This document shows positions 50,199-58,716 of a stretch of 64,000 nt of DNA, piece after piece (within the stretch, counting starts at the first letter, position 1; each line of letters opens with the position of its first letter). Made by a program: the position numbers and the translations under genes. A model generated the notes under the pieces. It was not told the DNA's origin and did no database searches. It saw only the letters and a program-made list of their open reading frames with translations. Source of the stretch: Kitasatospora albolonga (GTDB lineage: Bacteria > Actinomycetota > Actinomycetes > Streptomycetales > Streptomycetaceae); NCBI GenBank assembly GCA_002082585.1, contig CP020563.1, positions 4,582,001 to 4,646,000 of the forward strand. The letters run 5' to 3'.

Positions 50199-52154
50199 TC
50201 AGCGTACGTCGACGTAGTCGCCGCCGCTCGTGCTGGCCAGGCGGGCCGAGGTGGCCTTGAACTGGGCCTTCCAGGTGCCGTCCTTCTTGGCGGTGAAGCC
50301 CTTGGTGAAGACGCCCTTGCTGTTCGTGCGCACGGTGGCCAGCTTGGTCCACTTCTTGGAGCCCTTGGCCTGGAACAGGATGTTCACGGACTGGCCGGAG
50401 GTCTTCTTCCACTTGCCGTCCAGGCTGTTCAGCGTGCCCTTGACCGTGATGGTGCGGCCCTTGCGGACCGGCTCCGGGGAGGCGTTGAAGCCGGTGATGG
50501 AGGTCTTGAGCTTGACGTCCACGTAGTCCGTGGAGCTGGTCGCCGCGGCGCGGTCGGCGGTGCCCGCGTAACGGGCGCGCCAGGTGCCGTCCTTCTTGGC
50601 GGTGATCTTGGGGGAGAAGGCGCCCTTGCTGTTGGTGGTGGCCGTTCCGGCCTTGCTCCACTTCTTGCTGCCCTTGGCCTGGAACTCGATCACGACGGGC
50701 GCCTTGGCCAGCGGGCTCCACGTGTTGTTCGTGGCACCGGCGGTCTGGAGCGTACCGGCCGTCTTCAGCTTGCCACCCTTGGCGACCGGCTCGGGGGAGG
50801 CGTTGAAGGAGATGATCCGGGCGGGGACGGCGGTCACCGAGAGGGTGGCGGCCGAGGTGGCCGTCTCGGCGGAGGCGTTGACGAACACCGCGCGGTAGCG
50901 GTTGCTGTTGAGCGCGGCGCTCGCCTTCACCGTCAGGGTGGTGGAGGTTGCTCCGTCGACGGTGGTCCAGTTGGTGCCACCGTTGGTGCTGCGCTCCCAG
51001 CGGACCGTGTCGTAGCCGGTCGCGGCGGCGGTGAAGACCGCGTTGGCGCCGGAGCGGGCCGTACGCGACGTGGGCTGCTGGGTCACGGTGGCGGGCGGCG
51101 CGGGCGGCTCGGCGTCGCCGAAGTAGAGCTGCTGGGCCACGTCCTGGGCGCGCGAGGGCATCCAGGTCGGGTCGGTGCCGTCGTGCGAGTTGAAGGTGGT
51201 GACGAAGCAGGCGGTCGTGCGGCAGTCGACGGTGGTGGCACCGGAGGTGAACGTCTCGGTGATCTTCGCCGTCACGGTGAACGTGCCGTCGGCGCCCACC
51301 TTGCGGACCCAGGCGGCGTTGCCGTAGACGCTGGGGTACGTGGTGCCGTTCAGAGCGACGGACTGCGCCAGGTAGACACCGCGGTCGGGCTGGTAGCCCT
51401 TGCCCTCGACCGTGACCTGGGTCTCCTCGCCGAGCTTGGTGACCTGGCTGACGGTCAGCGTGGGGACGCTGGTGGTACCGGCGATGGCGACGGGGTCCAG
51501 CGCGGTGCCGGGCTCGTACATGGGGCGGCCCTGGTAGGCGAAGACCTCCGCGCCCTTGGCGGTGAGCTTCGAGGTGATCCCGGTCCAGTTGACCGCTCCG
51601 CCGGTCAGGGCGCCGGCCGACGCCTGGAGCGTGGCGAGCTCCACTCCGGCCGTGGTGACCGGGGCCTTGCCCTCCTCCAGGTCCGTGGTCAGGTCCACGA
51701 AGAGCGAGCCCACGCCGTTCTTGAGGACGACCCGGGGGTTGGCGAGGGTGATGGCGGTGATGCCGTGGCTGGGCACCGCGTAGGTGACCGAGCCGCCGAA
51801 GCGGACGTCGGCGTTGCGCTTGGCGGGGTCGACCGCACCGTGCTTGACGGGGTAGCCGATCAGCCCGGCACCGCTCTTGGTGGCGCCGCCGGCCACGGTC
51901 ACCGAGCCGCCCATGCCGGTGACGTAGCCGACCCAGGACGCCTTGAAGTTCCAGGACGTCGTGCCGCTCACCAGGATCGGGGAGGCGGCCGAGGCGGTGC
52001 CGGGGACGCCCTCGGCCTGCGCGGCGGCTGCCGCGGCCGCGGAGACCGGGGCGGCGGAGGCGGGGACGGCGAGAACGCCTGCGCCGACGGATACGACGGT
52101 CAGTGCGGCGAGTGCGGCCAGGTGGCTGCGGCGGGGTATGGACATGCGCTGCAT
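50199..52154 (-). CDS. secreted HtaA-domain (haem/iron-related) protein with two FNASPEP domains
   Basis: 651 residues. Signal peptide (about 1-34, ending ASAAP). Residues about 55-215 match an HtaA domain (LVSGTTSWNFKASWVGYVTGMGGSVTVAGGA... VRFGGSVTYAVPSHGITAITLANPRVVL), a family that binds haem in corynebacteria. A GxGY-type segment and an Ig-like domain (VTQQPTSRTARSGANAVFTAAATGYDTVRWERSTNGG) follow, then two copies of FNASPEPV.KG...GTL, the domain also found at 1216 and 2171. An iron box upstream supports iron control. ATG 52154 is chosen (AAGGAG close by); ATG 52145 is also possible. Confidence 0.88.
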   Translation of the reverse strand: MQRMSIPRRSHLAALAALTVVSVGAGVLAVPASAAPVSAAAAAAAQAEGVPGTASAASPILVSGTTSWNFKASWVGYVTGMGGSVTVAGGATKSGAGLIGYPVKHGAVDPAKRNADVRFGGSVTYAVPSHGITAITLANPRVVLKNGVGSLFVDLTTDLEEGKAPVTTAGVELATLQASAGALTGGAVNWTGITSKLTAKGAEVFAYQGRPMYEPGTALDPVAIAGTTSVPTLTVSQVTKLGEETQVTVEGKGYQPDRGVYLAQSVALNGTTYPSVYGNAAWVRKVGADGTFTVTAKITETFTSGATTVDCRTTACFVTTFNSHDGTDPTWMPSRAQDVAQQLYFGDAEPPAPPATVTQQPTSRTARSGANAVFTAAATGYDTVRWERSTNGGTNWTTVDGATSTTLTVKASAALNSNRYRAVFVNASAETATSAATLSVTAVPARIISFNASPEPVAKGGKLKTAGTLQTAGATNNTWSPLAKAPVVIEFQAKGSKKWSKAGTATTNSKGAFSPKITAKKDGTWRARYAGTADRAAATSSTDYVDVKLKTSITGFNASPEPVRKGRTITVKGTLNSLDGKWKKTSGQSVNILFQAKGSKKWTKLATVRTNSKGVFTKGFTAKKDGTWKAQFKATSARLASTSGGDYVDVR

Positions 52155-52273
52155 GTCTCCTTCGGGGAAGGGGGCATGGCACACCCGCTGGGCGGAACCG
52201 TGCCCTGGACGAACGGAGAACAGGGGGTACCGGCTTCTTGGAGTGTGGGGACCCGAAGACGACGATCGTCATA

Positions 52274-52292
52274 TTAGGTGAGGCTTACCTAA
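52274..52292. promoter_or_regulatory. iron box (DtxR/IdeR/DmdR-type operator)
   Basis: TTAGGTGAGGCTTACCTAA matches the consensus TTAGGTTAGSCTAACCTAA at 17 of 19 positions. It sits about 120 bp upstream of the HtaA gene start. Repression by an iron-loaded DmdR1-like protein and induction in iron starvation are expected from family knowledge. Confidence 0.85.
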
Positions 52293-52630
52293 AATGACAC
52301 CACGGGGGTCGGACTTCTGGTACGGAGGCCGGTTGTACGGCGGTGGCCGACATGCCGGGGGCGCGCTCGCTTTGGCCGAAAATCGCTGTGACCTGCGGAT
52401 CGAGGCAACCCGGATCGGCATTTTTTCGCTCTTGACCGGGTGGATGCGGTCGAGGTGTGCCCGTGGCCACATCCCGCGTGCACGGTGCCGCGCCGCTGGA
52501 TGTCCGGCTTCCGGGGATCTTTGATCCTGCGGGGCAGGTGTGAAGGATGGGGAGGCGTGTCCGAACGGACCGGCACGCTGACCTCATCCCCCGGCGTCAT
52601 TTACATCCGCATCCACCGAAGGCGACCACT

Positions 52631-53773
52631 GTGAATCCTGACGTGCCCCCGCCCTGGGCCCCTCCTGGCGACTCGAACGAACCCGGCCGGGAGAGCGGAG
52701 AGTCGCCTCCGCAGGGTTACGGGCCTCCGCCGCCGGGACCGCAGGCGTACGGGGCGCCGCAGCCCGGCCCGTACGGTTACGGCCCTCCGGGATACGGACC
52801 CCCCGGCCACGGCCCCCAGTGGTACGGCCCCCTGCCTCCCGGTTACGGCTACGGCCCGCCCCCCGGTCCCGTACGGGCCGAATCCGGTACCTCCTACGAC
52901 GCGCAGGGGCGCAACGGGCGGGGCGGCAGGTTCGGGTGGCTCGGGGAGCTCTCGCTCGTCGTGGTCCTGGTCGTGGTGGGCGTCGTCGTCGTTACCCTCG
53001 TCGGGGCCGTCCTCGCGGAGGTGCTGGGCGTGGGACCCGAAGAGGCGGACAGCGAGGTCTTCTTCGAGAACCCGGTCGCCGATATGGCCTTCCAGCTCAT
53101 CGGCATCGCGATCGGCATACCCATCGTCCTGTGGGGCGCCCGCTACCTGGGCAAGCGCCCGGCGGGGACCGTCTCCTCGGTCGTCGGCCGGTTGCGCTGG
53201 CGCTGGCTGGGCCTGTGCGCCGCCGTGTCCGTACCCCTCATCATCCTTCAGTTCGGGGCGCTGTTCGCGTGGACCTGGGGTTCGGAGGCGGCCGAACCGT
53301 CCGGGGACGGCTTCCCCGGCTGGGCCTCCTTTCTGCTGACCCTCGCCGTGCTGGGGGCCCTGGTCCCGCTTCAGGCGGCGGCGGAGGAGTACGTGTTCCG
53401 GGGCTGGCTGGTCCAGGTGATCGGGCGGGCCGTCCGCTCCCCGTGGCCCGCCGTCGTGCTTGCGTCGCTCCTGTTCGCCCTGGCCCACGGGTTCGGTCAG
53501 CTCTCCGGCTTCATCCTGCTGTTCTACTCCGCGATGTGGTGGGGCTGGCTGGTCATCCGTACCGGCGGGCTGGAGGCGGTGATCACCCTGCACGTCGCCA
53601 ACAACCTGCTGGCCCTCGGACTCGCGGCGGGCTTCGGCGAACTCGCCTCCACGCAGACGGCGGCCGACGCGCCCTGGCAGGCCATGGTCCTCGAATTCGT
53701 CTTCGCCCCGCTGTACTGCCTGATCATCGCCCGGCTCGCGGACCGGCGGGGCATCGAGCGGGTGAGCCCCTGA
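52631..53773 (+). CDS. CPBP-family intramembrane metalloprotease
   Basis: 380 residues. The first 110 are a Pro/Gly/Tyr-rich cytosolic tail (repeats of GPPxxGYGPP), then eight predicted helices. The ABI/CPBP protease motifs are present: EEYVFRG near 256, FALAHGF near 288, and HVANN near 325, supplying the Glu and His metal ligands of a prenyl-protease/bacteriocin-processing-type enzyme. GTG at 52631 follows AAGG. Substrate unknown. Confidence 0.9.
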   Translation: MNPDVPPPWAPPGDSNEPGRESGESPPQGYGPPPPGPQAYGAPQPGPYGYGPPGYGPPGHGPQWYGPLPPGYGYGPPPGPVRAESGTSYDAQGRNGRGGRFGWLGELSLVVVLVVVGVVVVTLVGAVLAEVLGVGPEEADSEVFFENPVADMAFQLIGIAIGIPIVLWGARYLGKRPAGTVSSVVGRLRWRWLGLCAAVSVPLIILQFGALFAWTWGSEAAEPSGDGFPGWASFLLTLAVLGALVPLQAAAEEYVFRGWLVQVIGRAVRSPWPAVVLASLLFALAHGFGQLSGFILLFYSAMWWGWLVIRTGGLEAVITLHVANNLLALGLAAGFGELASTQTAADAPWQAMVLEFVFAPLYCLIIARLADRRGIERVSP

Positions 53774-53793
53774 ACGACGCCCGGCCCCGCCCT

Positions 53794-53901
53794 GCCGGGG
53801 CCCGGGGGTCCACCGTCCTTGCCGGGACTCAGAGCTCCACCACTCCTGCCGGGACTCAGAGCTCGACCACCCCTGCCGGAACTCAGAGCTCCACCGTCAA
53901 C
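53794..53901. repeat. 27-bp tandem repeat duplicating the 3' end of a TetR gene
   Basis: Units at 53821, 53848 and 53875 are nearly identical, with a degenerate fourth at 53794. On the minus strand each unit carries the last codons and TGA of the TetR gene (GTGGAGCTCTGA), so the gene tail has been copied downstream. Confidence 0.8.
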
Positions 53902-54488
53902 TGCGCCCGGATATGGGCCCGCAGCACCTCCGCCATGTCCGTCGTGCAGTCGCTGATCAGCCACTGGATCTGGAGGCCGTCCATCAGGGCGATGAGCTGC
54001 TGGGCGGCGGTCGCCGGATCGGTGCCGGGCCGGAGCGCGCCGTCGTCGCGGGCCTGGAGGTAGGCGCGTTCGGTGTTGGCGACCGAGGTCCGGTACCGGG
54101 TCTCGAAGTAGGCGTGGGCCGGGTGGTCGGGGGAGGTGGCCTCGGCGGCGACCACCGAGAACAGCTCGACGATCCCGCGCCGCTTGGCGTTCAGCTCCGC
54201 GAGGTCGGTCAGCCGGCGCAGATGGTCGACGCCCCGGGTCACCCCGAGCGCCAGCCACTCGTCGTCCACGTCGTCGCGGCGCTGGAGCACCGCGAGCAGC
54301 AGGGCCTCCTTCGTCGGGAAGTGGTGCAGGAGTCCCGGGTGGGAGATACCGCAGCGGGTGGCGATGGTGCGGAGCGAGGCGCCCCGGTATCCGGCCTCGC
54401 CGAACAGGGCCATCGCCTGGTCGAGGATCTCGGTCCGCCTGGCCCGGCCCTTGGCGTAGCCGCGCCGGTTCTCCGGGGTCACGCGCAT
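53883..54488 (-). CDS. TetR-family regulator (divergent to GH3 beta-glucosidase)
   Basis: 201 residues. HTH at about 15-60: RRTEILDQAMALFGEAGYRGASLRTIATRCGISHPGLLHHFPTKEALLLAVL. The C-terminal part (about 75-201) fits the ligand-binding domain of the BetI/AcrR-like group. Divergent from a beta-glucosidase across a 162-bp gap, so it probably represses that gene and responds to a sugar or aglycone. Its last codons are part of a 27-bp tandem repeat. Confidence 0.92.
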   Translation of the reverse strand: MRVTPENRRGYAKGRARRTEILDQAMALFGEAGYRGASLRTIATRCGISHPGLLHHFPTKEALLLAVLQRRDDVDDEWLALGVTRGVDHLRRLTDLAELNAKRRGIVELFSVVAAEATSPDHPAHAYFETRYRTSVANTERAYLQARDDGALRPGTDPATAAQQLIALMDGLQIQWLISDCTTDMAEVLRAHIRAQLTVEL

Positions 54489-54650
54489 TCACCCGCTGTC
54501 ATCGGACGCCTCTCTCACTCCGCCGCGCGGGGACGGCCTCTCCCGTTCCCGCCCCGCGTTCCGGCCCAGATTCTCACAGGGGTGAATACTTACCAAGCGG
54601 TCGGCATTGAGCGTACGGTACTGCGGAGTGCCGTCGTGAAAGGAACTCCC

Positions 54651-56936
54651 GTGGGCCTCCTGCCGCCGTACCTCGACCCCGCGCTCCCCGTCGCGGACCG
54701 GGTCGCCGACCTCCTGGGCCGTATGACGCTGCCCGAGAAGGTCGGCCAGATGCTCCAGCTCAACGCCAAGGAGGGCGTGCGGCACCTGGTGGAGGACCTG
54801 CACGCCGGATCGATCCTGCACGCCTCGCCCGAACGGGTGCTGGAGGCCGCCGCCCTCACCGAGCGGACCCGGCTGCGCATCCCGCTGCTCGTGGCGGAGG
54901 ACTGCATCCACGGCCACTCCTTCTGGGAGGGCGCGACGATCTACCCGACGCAGCTCGGCATGGCGGCCACCTGGGACGCCGGACTGGTCGAGCGGATCGC
55001 GCGGGCCACGGCGGTGGAGGTCGCGGCGACCGGGGTGCACTGGACGTTCTCGCCGGTCCTGTGCGTCACCCGGGACCTGCGGTGGGGCCGGGTGAGCGAG
55101 ACCTTCGGCGAAGACCCTTACCTGATCGGGGAGTTGGCCTCCGCGATGGTACGCGGCTACCAGGGCGACGGCCTCGACGACCCGACCGCGATCCTCGCCT
55201 GCGCCAAGCACTTCGCCGGGTACTCCGAGACCCAGGGCGGCCGGGACGCCAGCGAGGCGGACATCTCCCGGCGCAAGCTGCGCTCCTGGTTCCTGCCGCC
55301 GTTCGAGCGGGTCGCCAGGGAGGGGTGCCGGACGTTCATGCTCGGCTACCAGTCCATGGACGGCGTGCCGATCACCGTGAACGACTGGCTGCTGGGCGAG
55401 GTGCTGCGCGGCGAGTGGGGGTACACCGGCACGCTGGTCACCGACTGGGACAACGTCGGCCGCATGGTGTGGGAGCAGAAGATCTACGCCGATTACGCGC
55501 AGGCGTCGGCGGCGGCGGTCCGCGCGGGCAACGACATGGTGATGACGACGTCGAAGTTCTTCGAGGGGGCCCAGGACGCGGTGGCGGAGGGCCTCCTCAC
55601 GGAGGCGGAGATCGACGCCGCCGTACGCCGCGTCCTCACGCTCAAGTTCGAACTCGGCCTGTTCGAGAACCCCCGCCACCCCGACCCCGCCCGGCAGGCC
55701 GCGTTCATCGGCGGCTCCGCACACGCCAAACTCAACCTGGAGGCGGCCCGCCGCTCCCTCGTCCTCCTGGCCAACGACGGCACCCTGCCACTGGCGGGCG
55801 GCCTGGAGGAGGCAGGGGAAGGGCTGCGGCCCACGGGGCCCGGCCCCCGTACGGTCGCGGTCATCGGCCCCAACGCGGATGACGCACAGACCCAGTTGGG
55901 TGACTGGGCGGGCTCCTCGGGGCAGGCGGACTGGCTCCCGGACGGGCAGCCGCGCGCCATGATCCGTACCGTCCTCGACGGCTTCCGGGAGAAGGTGCCC
56001 GCCGACTGGACCGTCTCGTACGCGCCTGGCGCCCGCATCCTGAGCGTCGGGCCGGACCCCGAGGGGGAGTTCTTCCCGGACGGACAGCCCCGCCCCGAGG
56101 TCGTCGTCCCGGCCGCCCCCGATCCGGAGACGGTCGCGGAGGCGGTGGCCGCCGCCGAGGCCGCCGACTATGTGGTCGCCGTCGTCGGGGACCGGATCGA
56201 GCTGATCGGCGAGGGCAAGTCGACGGCCACCCTCGAACTCGTGGGCGACCAGGTCGCGTTGCTGGACGCGCTGGCGGCGACGGGCAGGCCGCTGGTCGTC
56301 GTGGTCATCAGCTCCAAGCCGCTGGTGCTGCCGCCGTCCGCGCTCGGTGCGGCGGCGATCGTCTACGCGGCCAACCCGGGGATGCTCGGCGGTACGGCGG
56401 TGGCGGAGCTGCTCCTCGGCCTGATCGAGCCCACCGGCCGGCTCCCGCTCTCCTTCGCCCGGCACGCCGGGCAGCAGCCGACGTACTACAACCAGGTGCG
56501 GGGCCAGCACGGTTCGCGGTACGCGGACCTCACGCAGAGCCCGGCGTTCGCGTTCGGGGAGGGGCTGAGCTACACCACGGTCACGTACACGGACCTGGAG
56601 CTGCTGACGGCGGTCGTCGAACCGACGGAGACGGTACGGGCCCGGGTCACGCTCACCAACACCGGTGCCCGGCCCGCGCTGGAGACGCTCCAGGTGTATG
56701 TGAGCGACACGGTGACATCGGTGACCTGGGCGGAGAAGGAGCTGAAGGCGTACGAGCAGGTGGCGCTGGCCCCGGGGGAGTCGCGCCGGATTCCGGTCGA
56801 ACTCCCCGTCTCCGCCTGCACGTTGGTGGACGCGCAGGGGCGGCGCGTGGTGGAGCCGGGCCGCTTCGAGCTGCTGGTGGGCCCGTCCTCGCGGGAAGAA
56901 GCTTTGCTGCGGCGGGAGTTCACGGTGAAGGGCTGA
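54651..56936 (+). CDS. GH3 beta-glucosidase
   Basis: 761 residues. GH3 N-terminal barrel: RMTLPEKVGQMLQL, AEDCIHGHSFWEGATIYPTQLGMAATWD, VCVTRDLRWGRVSETFGEDPYL and the nucleophile region GTLVTDWDNVGRM (Asp about residue 265). The C-terminal alpha/beta domain (VAVIGPNADDAQTQLGDW) and a fibronectin-III-like end (ELLTAVVEPTETVRARVTLTNTGARPALETLQVYV) follow. No signal peptide, so cytosolic hydrolysis of imported beta-glucosides is likely. GTG at 54651 follows AAAGGAAC; longer upstream frames lack a ribosome site and cross the TetR gene. Confidence 0.93.
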   Translation: MGLLPPYLDPALPVADRVADLLGRMTLPEKVGQMLQLNAKEGVRHLVEDLHAGSILHASPERVLEAAALTERTRLRIPLLVAEDCIHGHSFWEGATIYPTQLGMAATWDAGLVERIARATAVEVAATGVHWTFSPVLCVTRDLRWGRVSETFGEDPYLIGELASAMVRGYQGDGLDDPTAILACAKHFAGYSETQGGRDASEADISRRKLRSWFLPPFERVAREGCRTFMLGYQSMDGVPITVNDWLLGEVLRGEWGYTGTLVTDWDNVGRMVWEQKIYADYAQASAAAVRAGNDMVMTTSKFFEGAQDAVAEGLLTEAEIDAAVRRVLTLKFELGLFENPRHPDPARQAAFIGGSAHAKLNLEAARRSLVLLANDGTLPLAGGLEEAGEGLRPTGPGPRTVAVIGPNADDAQTQLGDWAGSSGQADWLPDGQPRAMIRTVLDGFREKVPADWTVSYAPGARILSVGPDPEGEFFPDGQPRPEVVVPAAPDPETVAEAVAAAEAADYVVAVVGDRIELIGEGKSTATLELVGDQVALLDALAATGRPLVVVVISSKPLVLPPSALGAAAIVYAANPGMLGGTAVAELLLGLIEPTGRLPLSFARHAGQQPTYYNQVRGQHGSRYADLTQSPAFAFGEGLSYTTVTYTDLELLTAVVEPTETVRARVTLTNTGARPALETLQVYVSDTVTSVTWAEKELKAYEQVALAPGESRRIPVELPVSACTLVDAQGRRVVEPGRFELLVGPSSREEALLRREFTVKG

Positions 56937-57855
56937 CGTCCGTCGCCCTCCTCCGGCCCGGGTCCTCGGGCGGGCCGGGGGTTTCCGGCGGTCCGGCGGC
57001 GGCGGTCCTCCGCGAGGCGCGCTGACCGAGCACCACCCCGCACAGGGTGAGCGCGAGGCCGAGGACCTGCCGCCCCGAGAGGGTCTCCCCGGCGAGCAGC
57101 AGCCCCAGCAGCACGCCCGTCACGGGGTTGAGCAGCCCCAGCAGGCCGACCGTCCCCGCGGGCAGGTGCTTCAGCCCGAGGAACCAGGCGGCGAAGGCGA
57201 GGGCGGTGGCCACCACGGCGAGGTAGCCGAAGCCGAGGAGCGCGGGCCCGTCGAGCGCGGGCGGCGCCCCCTCCACGAGGGCCGCGCACGGCAGGAGCAG
57301 CAGCCCGCCGCCGAGCAACTGCCAGCTGGTGGCGGCGAGTACGTCCACCTCGCCGCTCCACCGCTTGGCCAGCACATACCCGTACGAGGACATCGCCATG
57401 GCCCCGACGGAGGCGAGCACCCCGACCGCGTCCACGGGCCCGGTCGCCGTGAACACCATCAGGCAGACACCGCCGACACCGGTCACGGCCCCGGCGAGGT
57501 GGAGGCGGCCCGGCCGCTCACCGACGAGCGGCCAGGCGATCATCATCATGAACAGCGGCGCGAGGGCCATGATGATGGAGGCCAGGCTGGTCGGGAGGCG
57601 CTGCGCCGCCACGTACACGAGGGCGAAGAAGCCGCTCATGTTCAGGGCGCCGAGCACCAGGGACTTCCACCACCAGTCGCCCTTCGGCAGCTTCCGGCAG
57701 ACGGCCAGCAGCAGGAGCCCGGCGGGGACCGCGCGGAAGGCGGCGCCGTACAGCGGGTGGCTCTCGGGCAGATACTCCCGCGTGACGAAGTAGGTCGTGC
57801 CCCAGGCCACGGGGGCCACCGCCGTGACCAGCGACCATTTCAGGTTACCTTCCAT
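56920..57855 (-). CDS. EamA-family (DMT) transporter, second copy
   Basis: 311 residues, ten predicted helices in two EamA halves: LVTAVAPVAWGTTYFVTREYLPESHPLYGAAFRAVPAGLLLL ... ALNMSGFFALVYVAAQRLPTSLASIIMALAPLFMMMIAWPLVGERP and a second repeat GYGYVLAKRW...LLGFGYLAVVATALAFAAWFLGLKHLPAGTVGLLGLLNPV. It is paralogous to the gene at 10788. The ATG at 57855 lies inside a palindromic operator and only 19 bp from the divergent MarR start. The end overlaps the GH3 gene by 17 bp. Confidence 0.9.
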   Translation of the reverse strand: MEGNLKWSLVTAVAPVAWGTTYFVTREYLPESHPLYGAAFRAVPAGLLLLAVCRKLPKGDWWWKSLVLGALNMSGFFALVYVAAQRLPTSLASIIMALAPLFMMMIAWPLVGERPGRLHLAGAVTGVGGVCLMVFTATGPVDAVGVLASVGAMAMSSYGYVLAKRWSGEVDVLAATSWQLLGGGLLLLPCAALVEGAPPALDGPALLGFGYLAVVATALAFAAWFLGLKHLPAGTVGLLGLLNPVTGVLLGLLLAGETLSGRQVLGLALTLCGVVLGQRASRRTAAAGPPETPGPPEDPGRRRATDVSPSP

Positions 57856-57885
57856 GGAAGCTATTATGCCTTCCATGGAAGGTAA
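57845..57885. promoter_or_regulatory. paired palindromic operator covering both divergent start codons
   Basis: TTACCTTCCATGGAAG (57845-57860) is the exact inverse of 57870-57885. Each half contains a 12-bp palindrome CTTCCATGGAAG whose ATG is a start codon (57855 minus, 57875 plus). The 9-bp AT-rich spacer offers TATTAT (plus) and CATAAT (minus) -10 boxes, each 7 nt from its ATG, consistent with two leaderless divergent promoters. Confidence 0.7.
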
Positions 57886-58468
57886 TGTTGGGGACGAGGT
57901 TCCGGGACGCGCGGGCCGGGGCATCGCTCCGGAAAGTGCGGCGCTCGACCATGTGGCCCGCATCCAGGCGGAGTGGGCGCGGGAGCGCCCGGACGTGGAC
58001 GTGTCCCCGCAGGCGGTCATCGGCCGCCTGCACCGCCTGGGCCGCCTCCTGACCGACCGCCTCGACGTCGTCTACGCCGCCCACGGCCTGTCCGAGGGCG
58101 AGTTCGACGTCCTGGCCGCGCTGCGCCGGGCCGGTGCGCCCTTCGAACGGGCCCCGGGCGAACTGGCCGCGCACACCATGGTCACCACGGGGGCGATGAC
58201 CAAGCGGATCGACCGCCTCCAGCGCGCCGGCCTGGTCACCCGCCGCCGCTCGGCGGCGGACGGCCGGGGCCGGGTGGTCGCGCTGACCCCGGCGGGCCGC
58301 TCCCTGATCGACCGGGCGTTCACCGACCACATGCGCAACGAGCGGCACCTGCTGGACGCGCTGGACCCGCAGGAGGCCGAGCAGCTGGAGCGGCTGCTGA
58401 CGGGGTGGCTGGCGCGGCTGGAGCCGCCGCCCGCGGCTGAGGGTTCGAGCCCCGGGCCTCACGTATGA
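57875..58468 (+). CDS. MarR-family transcriptional regulator
   Basis: 197 residues. LDVVYAAHGLSEGEFDVLAALRRAGAPFERAPGELAAHTMVTTGAMTKRIDRLQRAGLVTRRRSAADGRGRVVALTPAGRSLIDRAF is a clear MarR winged helix; the N-terminal helix DHVARIQAEWARERPDVDVSPQAVIGRLHRL is typical. It is divergent from an EamA exporter, as at 12098. The ATG at 57875 begins MEGN, mirrored by the EamA start; a GTG at 57953 is an alternative start. The stop codon lies in a 20-bp tandem repeat. Confidence 0.9.
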   Translation: MEGNVGDEVPGRAGRGIAPESAALDHVARIQAEWARERPDVDVSPQAVIGRLHRLGRLLTDRLDVVYAAHGLSEGEFDVLAALRRAGAPFERAPGELAAHTMVTTGAMTKRIDRLQRAGLVTRRRSAADGRGRVVALTPAGRSLIDRAFTDHMRNERHLLDALDPQEAEQLERLLTGWLARLEPPPAAEGSSPGPHV

Positions 58469-58515
58469 CATCCAAGCCTTACGTATGACATCCGGGTCCT
58501 ACGTATGACAACCGG
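58461..58515. repeat. 20-bp direct repeat including the MarR stop codon
   Basis: ACGTATGACATCC occurs at 58461 and 58481, and a shorter match (ACGTATGACA) at 58501, at exact 20-bp intervals. The first copy contains the TGA of the MarR gene. Spacing near two helical turns would also suit a regulator binding site. Confidence 0.7.
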
Positions 58516-58716
58516 CCGGCAATCGGCGCCGCCCCACTCAAACTCCGTTTCGATGCCCAGCCGGGACGCGCCGAGAAGAAGCGTTTCGGCGTGCGAGCAT
58601 TCGCCCGTACGGGTGTGGCGCGGCACTCCGGCGGACCTCGGGGCGAGCACAATGGGGCGGCGGTTCGTGCAGAGGTGCCGAGGCCCTCTCCCGCACCTTG
58701 CGCTGTAGGAGGACCG

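Noticed and set aside
50152..52272. 706-residue open frame on the - strand in another frame than the HtaA gene
   Set aside because: Arg/His/Pro-rich shadow of the HtaA coding frame; no signal peptide or domain.
53794..53901. CRISPR-like array
   Set aside because: The 27-bp units are contiguous tandem copies without spacers and derive from the end of the TetR gene.
54590..54606. TetR operator before the GH3 gene
   Set aside because: TTACC-AAGC-GGTCGG has only 3-bp symmetrical arms; too weak to list as a site.
53913..54650. Long N-terminal extension of the GH3 gene
   Set aside because: It would run antisense through the TetR gene; a GTG at 54651 with a good ribosome site begins the conserved GH3 sequence.
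54489..56510. 673-residue open frame on the - strand
   Set aside because: Antisense to the GH3 beta-glucosidase, whose catalytic motifs are intact.
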